Part shown: piece by piece, positions 36,662 to 45,100 of the stretch
Layout of the letters: each line of letters starts with the position of its first letter
How positions within the stretch are numbered: the first letter of the stretch is position 1
NCBI GenBank assembly: GCA_027035575.1
Contig: JALVUQ010000008.1
Coordinates: 1 to 64,000, forward strand
DNA: 64,000 nucleotides
DNA from: Desulfurellales bacterium
Lineage (GTDB): Bacteria; Campylobacterota_A; Desulfurellia; Desulfurellales; Hippeaceae
Direction of reading: 5' to 3'
Translations under genes and position numbers: made by a program
Notes under the pieces: generated by a model
Seen by the model: the letters and a program-made list of their open reading frames with translations, nothing else
The model's database searches: none
What the model was told of the DNA's origin: nothing

Positions 36662-39600
36662 TTAAGTTGTTTTTATAATTTCTTTGTCAGCCTTTTTATC
36701 TTTATCGAAAAGGTAGGCGAACATAGGCACATACACAAGCGTCAAAAATGTCCCGATAAGTAAACCTCCTACGGCAACATCAGCCAAAGGAGAAAGCCTT
36801 TCAAGCCCCACAGCGCTTTCAAGAGCTATCGGAATCATACCGGCAATCGTACCGAAAGCTGTCATCATAACAGGCCTAAACCTTATCCTGACGCTTTCCA
36901 AAGCGCTTTCAAAGGCGGATTCCTTTTTTCTGAAATGCTGATAGAAATCTATCAATAAGACCGAGTTTTTTATTATGATGCCGAAAAGCAGAATAATTCC
37001 CATCATACTCGGCATACAGGAGGGCTTGTGGAAAATAAGCATTGCCCAAGAAGCTCCAATCATTGAAAGAGGCAAGACAACAATCATAACAAGACCCATC
37101 TTTACAGACCTGTAAACGGCTATGAGCGTCATAGTCAAAAGAACAACGCCTATTAAGATTGCTTTAACCATTCTTTTGAAGCTGTCGTTTAACTGCACTA
37201 TGCTGCCTGCCTGAACTACCCTAAATCCGTCGGTTTTTAGATTTTTTAATATATTATTGCTGTCTGTCGTTAGCATATTTACAGGCTTTTTGTTTCTATA
37301 TCCGTTTACGTCTATACTGTACAGCAGTTGGTCTCTTTCTATCTTTGCGGCTGTAAAGTGCTTTTTGAATTTTGCAACGCTTTCAAGCGGTATGTAATAG
37401 CCAAACGCCGATTTAATCGGTAAAAGCCTTATGCTCTGCAGATTTTTGTTGAACTTGCCTTTAAGATAGACCCTGACAAATTGAGTGTTCATAGATGTAA
37501 AATCACCGTTTATTGATGCTACCCTGCCGTTTATCGGGATTTGTGCAATAATCATTGCCGGTGTCAGACCGTAGCTTAGAGCCTTATTTGTGTCAATATT
37601 AAGCTCAATTTCCTGGAAATCCTCACTCCAGCTCGTATCCACACTTGTCAACCCCTTGATTTTTGCAATAGCATTTTTAATGTATTGAGCTTCGTGTGAC
37701 AAACCGTAATAGGTGGGGCTTTCTATCCTTACATCAAGCGGTGCTTTTATGGTAGAAAGGGGCGTTGCCCCGAAATCATAAACATCTACGCTTTTAACGC
37801 CCTCAAGAGTATTGAGTTTGTTTCTAAAAATAGATTCAATCTGCCAAATCGTCAGTTTTCTGTGGAATCTGTCAACACAGTTAACCGTGATTGATGCCTC
37901 GCTCGGCAGATTGCCGCTTCCCAAAGACAGCACTCCAGCCTCAGAGCCAAACGCCACCGAGCTCATTTCAACATAGGGCTGTTTGTGAAGCCAATGCAGG
38001 AATTTCTCCATCTTAACTATCGATGCACTTGTCGTGCTGTTTGGAGAAAAACGCACCTTTGCCATAATAATTCCCGTATCCATAGGAGGCATAATATCCC
38101 TGCCCAAAATAGGCATAATATTTTTAACGCTCAAAGCAAAAACTATCATTACCCCGACAATCAAAACCGCGCGCCTCAAAAAAGCTCTTTTGCTGTTTGA
38201 AAAGCGCAAGATTCCCACATAAACATCCACAAATCTGCCGATTGTCTTAAAATAAAACTGCTCAAACAGCTTTTCTATTTTTGTTTTTTTCGTTCCGTTT
38301 TTATAAAGATAAACGGAAAGTTTCGGAACAAACGTAACGGATAAAAAATATGACGCTATTAACGATATAATTAACGTGGAGATTAAAGGCTGAAAAATCT
38401 TTTGTGGGTAGTCTCCCACAAACATCATAGGAAACAAGATAACTATGGTCGAAAGTGTCCCTGCAAAAACAGGTCCTAAAACCTCCTTAGTGCCGTTGTA
38501 TATCGCCGTGTTTAGGTCTTCTTTCAGCTCGTTTAAGTGCCGCTCGATGTTTTCCAAAACAACAACGGCGTCGTCTGTCAGCATACCCAAAGAGAGGATT
38601 ATTGCCGTATAAACGACAATATTCAACTCACCCCCCGTTAACCAAATAATGGCAATTGTAGAGAAAAATACCATAGGTATGGAAAGACCGGCTGCTATAA
38701 TTGCTCTGAAATTTCCCAAAAACAGCAGCAGAACAATAAGCGTATAAATTATGGCATCCCGCAGCGCTTCAAGCATATTACTGTTTGAGGTTAAAATAAG
38801 ATTTCTTTGAGTGTCGGATATTTCAAACTTTATGTTCGGATATTGGGCTTTTAGGTATTTTATGGCTTTTCTTGCCGCATTGGAAACATCCAAAACACTG
38901 CCGCCGGGCGCCCTTTGTATTGAAAGGGCAATAGCGGGATGTCCGTCTCCCACATATCCGCTGAACAGCTTTTCGTGACCCCATTTTACTGAGGCAACAC
39001 TATCAAGCGGAACGTTAGGGGCAACTTGAAGCTGCTTCAACTTTTCAATTTCATCCTTTTCGCCGTAGTATGTCAGAGTCAAAAAGTTGTTTTTACTTTT
39101 CATAAAGCCAATCGGCATATCCCTATCCAGAGAAGACAAAGCCTTTATCACAACATCCGCCGAAAGACCGTACTTTGCAAGTTTATACGGGTCTATATTG
39201 ACAGTAATCGCACTTTTGTATCCGCCGAACACCTCGACATTGCCGATTGCAGGAATCCCAAGCAGATACGGTTTTATGAAGCTGTCGGCAATTTTTCTTA
39301 TATCGGTTAGGCTCAATGAGCCGTTTTTTGGCGATAGAGAAATCACATCAACAGGCAGTGTAAAACTGCCTACCGTATAAATGGAAGGGTTGGCATTTGC
39401 AGGCAGTTTGGATTTTACTATTGAAAGGGCGTTTGAAACGTCCACGGCTGCGTTTTCCAATCCTTTTTTATAATTAAATACCACCTTAACAATGGAGAAG
39501 TTAGCAACATTAACGCTGCTTATATCTCTTACATAGCTGAGCCTTGACACTTCCTCTTCGATAGGTTTTGAAACGCTGCTTGCGGCAACCTGAGCCGTGA

Positions 39601-39754
39601 CCCCGGGTATCTTTGTTATGACTACAACCTGCGGTCTGTCGGCATCGGGGAAAAGATTTTTAGGCAAATCTTGCAGTCCTATAACACCCAGTATAAAAAA
39701 CAGAGCTATTATACTAAAAAGCGTGTATGGTCTTTTGTAGAAATAATCAAACAT
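36662..39754 (-). CDS. RND efflux pump inner-membrane transporter (AcrB/HAE1 type)
   Basis: A 1030-residue proton-driven exporter that forms a tripartite pump with the adjacent fusion protein and TolC-like channel. It has the 12-helix RND layout: a first helix after MFDYFYKRPYTLF, the porter domains, helix 4 with the proton-relay aspartates in GMLTDDAVVVLENIERH, and the duplicated half with FGIIIKNSVLLIDFY and IRFRPVMMTAFGTIAGMIP. The paired DD in helix 4 fits the HAE1 (drug/hydrophobe) branch. The exported substrate is unknown. It is the fourth gene in tetR-tolC-mfp-rnd-cdf. Confidence 0.93.
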   Translation of the reverse strand: MFDYFYKRPYTLFSIIALFFILGVIGLQDLPKNLFPDADRPQVVVITKIPGVTAQVAASSVSKPIEEEVSRLSYVRDISSVNVANFSIVKVVFNYKKGLENAAVDVSNALSIVKSKLPANANPSIYTVGSFTLPVDVISLSPKNGSLSLTDIRKIADSFIKPYLLGIPAIGNVEVFGGYKSAITVNIDPYKLAKYGLSADVVIKALSSLDRDMPIGFMKSKNNFLTLTYYGEKDEIEKLKQLQVAPNVPLDSVASVKWGHEKLFSGYVGDGHPAIALSIQRAPGGSVLDVSNAARKAIKYLKAQYPNIKFEISDTQRNLILTSNSNMLEALRDAIIYTLIVLLLFLGNFRAIIAAGLSIPMVFFSTIAIIWLTGGELNIVVYTAIILSLGMLTDDAVVVLENIERHLNELKEDLNTAIYNGTKEVLGPVFAGTLSTIVILFPMMFVGDYPQKIFQPLISTLIISLIASYFLSVTFVPKLSVYLYKNGTKKTKIEKLFEQFYFKTIGRFVDVYVGILRFSNSKRAFLRRAVLIVGVMIVFALSVKNIMPILGRDIMPPMDTGIIMAKVRFSPNSTTSASIVKMEKFLHWLHKQPYVEMSSVAFGSEAGVLSLGSGNLPSEASITVNCVDRFHRKLTIWQIESIFRNKLNTLEGVKSVDVYDFGATPLSTIKAPLDVRIESPTYYGLSHEAQYIKNAIAKIKGLTSVDTSWSEDFQEIELNIDTNKALSYGLTPAMIIAQIPINGRVASINGDFTSMNTQFVRVYLKGKFNKNLQSIRLLPIKSAFGYYIPLESVAKFKKHFTAAKIERDQLLYSIDVNGYRNKKPVNMLTTDSNNILKNLKTDGFRVVQAGSIVQLNDSFKRMVKAILIGVVLLTMTLIAVYRSVKMGLVMIVVLPLSMIGASWAMLIFHKPSCMPSMMGIILLFGIIIKNSVLLIDFYQHFRKKESAFESALESVRIRFRPVMMTAFGTIAGMIPIALESAVGLERLSPLADVAVGGLLIGTFLTLVYVPMFAYLFDKDKKADKEIIKTT

Positions 39755-39758
39755 ACGC

Positions 39759-40838
39759 TTACTCCTTCACTATCCTGACACCGCCAAGCAGCTTTATGAA
39801 AATATCCGGTTTTGTAACTACAATCTGTTTACCGAGAATGTTTTTATCATTAACGGCTAATCCCTGCTCTCCCGATGCTATAATTTTTATTTTTTCAGGT
39901 ATCGCCCTATTCTTATCGGCTACAAAAACATAGTTTTTTCCGTTGTCGTTTAAAACCGCATCAAATGGCAGTTTTACGGCTTTTCCTTTAAAAATTACAA
40001 TGCCGACCTTTACGCGCGCATTCGTATTTAGAGTCGTATTGACATCCGCTTTATATTCGTTTAATCCGTTAAAAGTGCTGTTGAGCGCAACAACATTTAA
40101 GAATTTCCCTTTGAAAATGACTCCTTTGGGTTTTATGTCATCCGGCAGTCTCAAAAGTATATACTTACCGCCCTTTGAACTTATGGAGCATATGGGCTTA
40201 CCGGGCATCGCAACATCGCCGACATTTGAGTATTTTTTGCTTATAATTCCTTCAACTGGGGATTTGATAACGGTATAAGAAAGCAGTGTTTTTAGGCTTG
40301 TTATATCGCTTTTTGTGCTTTTAATCTGTGATTTAACCGCATCGACGGATGATTTTAAAGACGAAATTATATCCTCTTCCTTTTGATACTGCTCAATTGA
40401 AGCGCCCTTAACCTTTAAAAGGGCTTTTGTTCTTCTGTGCGTCAATATCATATTTTTCAAAGACAGTTTAACCGAACTTAATTTTGAGTACAGAGATTTT
40501 AGAGAGGACTGCGCCGATGCAATCTTTGCCTTTGTTGAGGACGAATCAAGCCTTACTACCACCTCACCTTTTTTAACCCTGCTGCCTATCGGTTTTAAGT
40601 ATAAAACACGTGCCGCAAGTTTGGTCGTTACATTGAAATCCACCGAGCTTTCGATTAAACCCAAACCCGACATAGAAAGATAAAAATCGCTTACGGTCGG
40701 CTTCATCGTTTTAACAACAACCGGATAGGTTTTGGGCGGTTTAAGCTGCGCCAATTCTTTCTTTCTAACTTTTATTAACACAATTAAACTGATGGCAATA
40801 ACCAGGACCAATACGAATAAAATAAATTTCTTTATCAT
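39759..40838 (-). CDS. RND periplasmic membrane fusion protein
   Basis: A 359-residue adaptor linking the RND pump to the outer-membrane channel. An N-terminal membrane anchor (about 4-24) is followed by a split biotinyl-lipoyl domain (KLAARVLYLKPIGSRVKKGE ... SPVEGIISKKYSNVGDVAMPG), an alpha-hairpin of about 100 residues between the halves, and beta-barrel and membrane-proximal domains. It overlaps the tolC-like gene by 4 bp. Confidence 0.9.
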   Translation of the reverse strand: MIKKFILFVLVLVIAISLIVLIKVRKKELAQLKPPKTYPVVVKTMKPTVSDFYLSMSGLGLIESSVDFNVTTKLAARVLYLKPIGSRVKKGEVVVRLDSSSTKAKIASAQSSLKSLYSKLSSVKLSLKNMILTHRRTKALLKVKGASIEQYQKEEDIISSLKSSVDAVKSQIKSTKSDITSLKTLLSYTVIKSPVEGIISKKYSNVGDVAMPGKPICSISSKGGKYILLRLPDDIKPKGVIFKGKFLNVVALNSTFNGLNEYKADVNTTLNTNARVKVGIVIFKGKAVKLPFDAVLNDNGKNYVFVADKNRAIPEKIKIIASGEQGLAVNDKNILGKQIVVTKPDIFIKLLGGVRIVKE

Positions 40839-42115
40839 TTTACAATCTCCTCCAAATCATTTCCGTAAATAACGGCAAGCTTCGATACTATTTCCCATCT
40901 TTTTGTTTTCAAAGAAAGCAGGTTTGCCTGAGCGCTCAACAGTTCGTCTTCGTATCTCAAATACTCCTCTTCTGTCATTCTTTGCGTATCAAACGCCACT
41001 TTCGCATACTTCAACAGCTGTTTTTGGTTTTTTACGCTTTTTTGCGCCATTACTATCGAGTTTTTTAGAATTTGAAGCTGACTGTTCAGGCTTTCCGAGT
41101 CTGATTTGAGTTCTATGTTTAATTGACTGAGTTCAAACTTGCTTTTTAAATAGTCGGATTTTGTTTTTTGTATATCGGTATAGATGGTTTTGTTGAATAT
41201 TGGAATCTGCATATACAAGCCGATATTGGCGTAATTTCTAATAACCGAATCGTCTGTATTGTAGCTTGTGCCGAATTTTCTAAAAGCAAAACCTTTAAGA
41301 TAAAACGACGGATAAAGCCTCGCTTTTTGCGCATCCACAGCATATTTTTTTGCTTTAATAACGTATTGTAGGGGCTTTGTTGAAAAAAACTCTCCCTCTT
41401 TTAAATTTTGAGCCTGATGCATAGGTATCGAATGTGTGATATTGATTGATGTCAGCGTTTTTATGCCTGCTATGACACTGTTTTTCGATGTTTCTATATT
41501 GTTTATCTCTATGTCGATTTGATTTATCGTATTTTCTATCTTCAAAGCCGCAATTTCGGGAGTTCTGCCTGTTTTAACACCTATTTTTATGCTCTCAAGC
41601 TGGGTTTGAAGCGATTTTTTTCTTTGAATCATAGCTTTTTTAAGTTTTTCCAAATATTGCAGTTTGGCATTTAGGGACACCAAAACGGCTTCGTTTCTTA
41701 AAATATTCAGTTTTAATTTTTCTTCGGCGCTCTTTCTCATAGCCTGAGCTTTCTTTGCAAGGCTAAAAAGAGGATAGACAAAAACAGGCATATCAACCTC
41801 TACCCCGAGCTGACTTATGGTCTTACTGAAAGGAAACGCCCCGTTTGTTTTTGTTATGTGAGCGCTTTCTGTCGGTGTAACCGGTCTCAGCGACGTCGGT
41901 GAGTTGAACTGTTCATACGAACTTAAGCCGTAAATCTTAGGATAGAATTGGGAAACAGCCCCTTTTTGGGCATATATAGACTCTTTTAAAACCAGCTTGT
42001 CAACTGTGGTCACAGGTTGTTTTTTAAGAGCCTTAAATAAGTCCCGCATACTTAAAGCGTTGGCGTTTAAGCCTATTGCCAAAACCAAAAGAATAATTGA
42101 AAATACTCTAACCAT
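40835..42115 (-). CDS. TolC-family outer-membrane efflux protein
   Basis: A 426-residue exported protein with signal peptide MVRVFSIILLVLAIGLNANA. Two long helical repeats (about 120-215 and 320-410) and two short beta strand regions (QKGAVSQFYPKIYGLSSYEQ; KARLYPSFYLKGFAFRKFG) match the TolC pattern; it would trimerise into the outer channel. It overlaps tetR by 8 bp and the fusion-protein gene by 4 bp, showing tight coupling. Confidence 0.88.
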   Translation of the reverse strand: MVRVFSIILLVLAIGLNANALSMRDLFKALKKQPVTTVDKLVLKESIYAQKGAVSQFYPKIYGLSSYEQFNSPTSLRPVTPTESAHITKTNGAFPFSKTISQLGVEVDMPVFVYPLFSLAKKAQAMRKSAEEKLKLNILRNEAVLVSLNAKLQYLEKLKKAMIQRKKSLQTQLESIKIGVKTGRTPEIAALKIENTINQIDIEINNIETSKNSVIAGIKTLTSINITHSIPMHQAQNLKEGEFFSTKPLQYVIKAKKYAVDAQKARLYPSFYLKGFAFRKFGTSYNTDDSVIRNYANIGLYMQIPIFNKTIYTDIQKTKSDYLKSKFELSQLNIELKSDSESLNSQLQILKNSIVMAQKSVKNQKQLLKYAKVAFDTQRMTEEEYLRYEDELLSAQANLLSLKTKRWEIVSKLAVIYGNDLEEIVK

Positions 42116-42713
42116 AACTCTTCAATCCTTTCAAAATAATCTCATAAAGTTCAAGAGGCACATTCTCCACATCCTTCAAAAGAAACTCATTTTGGGGAAA
42201 TTTTTTTGATAACCTTTTCCTCAATAAACAACTCGATAGATAGTAGCTTATTGCGCCTATAACGATAAAATGAACCATTTTTGCATCCCTTTCAACAAAT
42301 ACACCCTCGTTTACCCCCTGTTTAATAATGTTATCAAGTATTTTTAGAACGCATAAAAACCTTTCCATTATCTCATCAGACATATGAATGCCGTCAGAGG
42401 CAATCTCCCTCATCAAAATTCTTATAAAGGTCTCATCCTTCTTTGCTTGAACAAAAAACGCCTCGATATAAATCTTTAGTGCCTCTTTAGGGTTGTCGGA
42501 CTCATCCCTTTTGTTTATGAGATAATCGTATATGGCATTTACGGAGTCTTTTAAAATACAGGAATATAAATTTTCCTTGCTTTTAAAATGATAGTAAATC
42601 AAAGCCTTGTTTGCATTCGATTGTGAGGCTATCTCATCCATAGTCGTACCGTCGTAACCGTTTTTAGCAAAAAGCCTCTTTGCCTGCTTTAGAATAACTT
42701 TCTTTTTTTCCAC
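42108..42713 (-). CDS. TetR-family transcriptional regulator of the efflux operon
   Basis: A 201-residue repressor-type protein. The N-terminal helix-turn-helix has the family form AKRLFAKNGYDGTTMDEIAS then SNANKALIYYHFKSKENLY; the C-terminal ligand domain is variable. It starts with GTG 5 bp after AGGAG. It is the first gene of the operon it is presumed to control: a 14-bp palindrome overlaps the -10 box of the only promoter upstream. Ligands bound to the C-terminal half would release it and induce the pump. Confidence 0.9.
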   Translation of the reverse strand: MEKKKVILKQAKRLFAKNGYDGTTMDEIASQSNANKALIYYHFKSKENLYSCILKDSVNAIYDYLINKRDESDNPKEALKIYIEAFFVQAKKDETFIRILMREIASDGIHMSDEIMERFLCVLKILDNIIKQGVNEGVFVERDAKMVHFIVIGAISYYLSSCLLRKRLSKKFPQNEFLLKDVENVPLELYEIILKGLKSYG

Positions 42714-42726
42714 TTCAACTCCTTTA

Positions 42727-42740
42727 ACTAACCGGTTAGT
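42727..42740. promoter_or_regulatory. Probable TetR operator
   Basis: A perfect 14 bp palindrome ACTAACCGGTTAGT. Its right end overlaps the -10 box of the efflux-operon promoter by three bases, and it lies between that promoter and the tetR start. Palindromes of this kind and position are typical operators for autoregulating TetR proteins. Confidence 0.75.
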
Positions 42741-42765
42741 ATAAAAATAAAAAACGAAATGTCAA
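42738..42765 (-). promoter_or_regulatory. Promoter of the tetR-tolC-mfp-rnd-cdf operon
   Basis: On the minus strand TTGACA (42765-42760), 16 bp, TATACT (42743-42738). Near-consensus, and overlapped by the palindromic operator, so repression would block polymerase directly. Confidence 0.65.
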
Positions 42766-42850
42766 GACGAAAATTTCTAACTTTTAATCAAACCTATATT
42801 TGTATCAAAGCCGATACAAAAGACTGTCAGTTAAAAAGTCGCCGCATCAA

Positions 42851-43819
42851 TCAAAAAGCATATATGAATTTTAGCCAAGCCGTGTTGCCCTTGGTGTGGT
42901 TTTGAGCCGATAAATCAAACTGCATCCTTGCGGAAAAGAACATATTTTTATAGTTATACCAAACCCCGGGACCTACGGAATACTCCTCGGACTTTTTGCT
43001 TTCGTCAGCTTTTAAAAGAGCCCTGACAACTGCCGGAGTGCCGCTTTTGGAGTAATATTTATCGTTTGTAACCTGTTTATAAAAAAAGCCGTTTACACCG
43101 ATTCTAAAGTACCTGCTGAATCCGTAAGACACGCTGTAGTCAAAGTGAAACTCCTGCCCCGGTCTTCTGTCGGGGTTAAAACCGTAAACCGTAGGTGCAT
43201 CGTTTTGTTTTGTACTGAAATCGTACATAAGTTTTATGGAAAAACCGAATCGTCCCGGCAGATATGTTGCAGCCAAAACAGGTTCAAACGTAAAAAAGTT
43301 GTGGCTTACGTTTGCCAGATTGTAGTCGTCCTGTCCGTATGTAGGTATATAGATATCCGCCAAAGATGTGACGATGTGCAGCTTGCCCTGAAACAGGTGG
43401 TATGCAAGAATGAAAGGGCTGTATATGATATAGGGAACGCCGCTGTCTGAAAAATCTTTCTTGTGCGCCTTTCCGACGGGAGCATTAAAATCCAGATTAA
43501 CATGCAAAAAAGGAATAAAAAGGTGCTGTCCGTAACTTCCACCGAGAATTTTAAATTTGCTTATCCATATAAATCTCAGCACATCGGCATCGACATTGAG
43601 CTTATTGAATACGCCTATATCGTTTCTTGCGTTGTCTTTCAGTGCGTTTGCGTGATAGTTGGATGCGTAATTTTCAAAATAAAACCCCGGAGGCGGCGCA
43701 ATTCCCGCTAAAAAAGCCTCCGCTCCGTTCGGATAGGAGCCGCTTCCGCCGGCAAAAACGTCTTTAGAACCAAAAACAAAAAAAAAGACCGAAAATAAAA
43801 CCAACAAACACTTTTTCAT
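42851..43819 (-). CDS. Outer-membrane beta-barrel protein (MetA-pathway/phenol-degradation type)
   Basis: A 322-residue exported protein with signal peptide MKKCLLVLFSVFFFVFGS (ending near VFAGG). It has the amphipathic alternation of a beta-barrel and ends in phenylalanine (FIYAF), as needed for outer-membrane insertion. Segments such as GVNGFFYKQVTNDKYY and EYSVGPGVWYNYKNMFFSAR fit the MetA-pathway phenol-degradation family (PF13557), often implicated in uptake of hydrophobic organics. I chose the ATG at 43819, preceded by GGGGGA; an upstream start at 43864 would place a polar segment before the signal peptide. Confidence 0.75.
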   Translation of the reverse strand: MKKCLLVLFSVFFFVFGSKDVFAGGSGSYPNGAEAFLAGIAPPPGFYFENYASNYHANALKDNARNDIGVFNKLNVDADVLRFIWISKFKILGGSYGQHLFIPFLHVNLDFNAPVGKAHKKDFSDSGVPYIIYSPFILAYHLFQGKLHIVTSLADIYIPTYGQDDYNLANVSHNFFTFEPVLAATYLPGRFGFSIKLMYDFSTKQNDAPTVYGFNPDRRPGQEFHFDYSVSYGFSRYFRIGVNGFFYKQVTNDKYYSKSGTPAVVRALLKADESKKSEEYSVGPGVWYNYKNMFFSARMQFDLSAQNHTKGNTAWLKFIYAF

Positions 43820-44018
43820 AACAAATCCCCCAAAATTTATTTTTTTATGCCCGTATCGTATCATTTATGAATTATTTATGTTGTTAACTTTTATCTTTAG
43901 AAATTCAGCCCCCCAATTCAAATTGTAAAACCATTATGCAGAATTTTTATTTTGTTTACAACTTTTTGATTGAAACCGACTTTTTTAAGTAAAAGATGGT
44001 TATTAATCAAAATTTAAC

Positions 44019-44047
44019 TTGACATATAATTTATTAATTCTTATTTT
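44019..44047 (+). promoter_or_regulatory. Promoter of the TAXI-TRAP operon
   Basis: TTGACA (44019-44024), 17 bp, TATTTT (44042-44047), followed by an AGGAGGT ribosome-binding site before the binding-protein gene. Confidence 0.55.
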
Positions 44048-44092
44048 GTTATCAGATTAGATAGAAAAAATTTTTTAGGAGGTGAATTAATT

Positions 44093-45094
44093 ATGCGCAA
44101 AAGATTGGTTATTTTGTTGAGTGCTTTGATGCTTGTTACAACCTTTGGTGTTTCAAAGTCGTTTGCCGTAAAAAATTACATCATAGCAACGGCAACGCCA
44201 GGCGGAACGTACTATCCGGTTGGTGTGGCAATTGCCACTCTAATCAATATGAAGTTGGCGAAAAAGGGTATAACGGCAACGGCTATAACATCGGCAGGCA
44301 GCGGTGAAAATGTCAGGTTGCTGAAGGACAAAGAGGCTGATTTTGCTATTTTGCAAGGTCTTTTCGGTTCTATGGCATACAACGGTAAAGGTGTTTATAA
44401 AAAACCGCAACGATTTTTCTACTCGGTAACCGCCCTTTGGCAAAACGTCGAGCATTTCTCGCTTTTGAGCAAGTATGTAAAAACGGGCAATATAATGGAC
44501 TTAAAAGGACTGCATAAAAGATTTTCCATAGGAAAAAGGGGCAGCGGAACCGAAGGAAGCGGAAAAGTCATACTTTCTGCTTTGGGCATAAAAATAGGTA
44601 AAGATTTGGAGCCTGTCTATCTCGGTTACAACCAGAGCATCGATGCTATGATTGACGGAAGAATAGCCGGAGCAAATACGCCTGCAGGTCCGCCGGTTGC
44701 TGCAATTACAAGACTTTTTGCAAGATTGGGTCCGAAAAAAGCAAGAATTTTGAATTTTACGGATGCACAGTTGAAAAAGATTGACAGCAACTATGATGTC
44801 TGGTTCAGGTATGTTATAAAGCCCGGTACTTATCCCGGACAGAAAAAACCTATCTACACAATAGCGCAACCGAACTTCCTTGCCGTAAGAAAAGGCATTC
44901 CTGCAAAAGACGTATATTTGATAGTTAAAACCATTTATGAGAATTTACCGTTTTTGCATAATATTCACAAGGCAACCTATGCAATTAAACTCGAAAATGC
45001 AATCAAAGGACTGCCTGTTCCTCTGGATGCGGGTGCTGCGAAATTCTACAAAGAACAAGGCTTGAAGATTCCGACTAAACTTATAGCAAAATAA
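44093..45094 (+). CDS. TRAP transporter binding protein, TAXI family
   Basis: A 333-residue periplasmic protein. A signal peptide (about 1-25, ending SFA) is followed by the TAXI hallmark IIATATPGGTYYPVGVAIAT, then TSAGSGENVRLLKDKEADFA, SIGKRGSGTEGSGKVIL and GRIAGANTPAGPPVAAITRL. TAXI proteins feed TRAP importers with fused permeases, as the next gene is. Proposed ligands include glutamate or other dicarboxylates; the true ligand is unknown. AGGAGGTG precedes the ATG. Confidence 0.92.
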   Translation: MRKRLVILLSALMLVTTFGVSKSFAVKNYIIATATPGGTYYPVGVAIATLINMKLAKKGITATAITSAGSGENVRLLKDKEADFAILQGLFGSMAYNGKGVYKKPQRFFYSVTALWQNVEHFSLLSKYVKTGNIMDLKGLHKRFSIGKRGSGTEGSGKVILSALGIKIGKDLEPVYLGYNQSIDAMIDGRIAGANTPAGPPVAAITRLFARLGPKKARILNFTDAQLKKIDSNYDVWFRYVIKPGTYPGQKKPIYTIAQPNFLAVRKGIPAKDVYLIVKTIYENLPFLHNIHKATYAIKLENAIKGLPVPLDAGAAKFYKEQGLKIPTKLIAK

Positions 45095-45100
45095 GAGACT

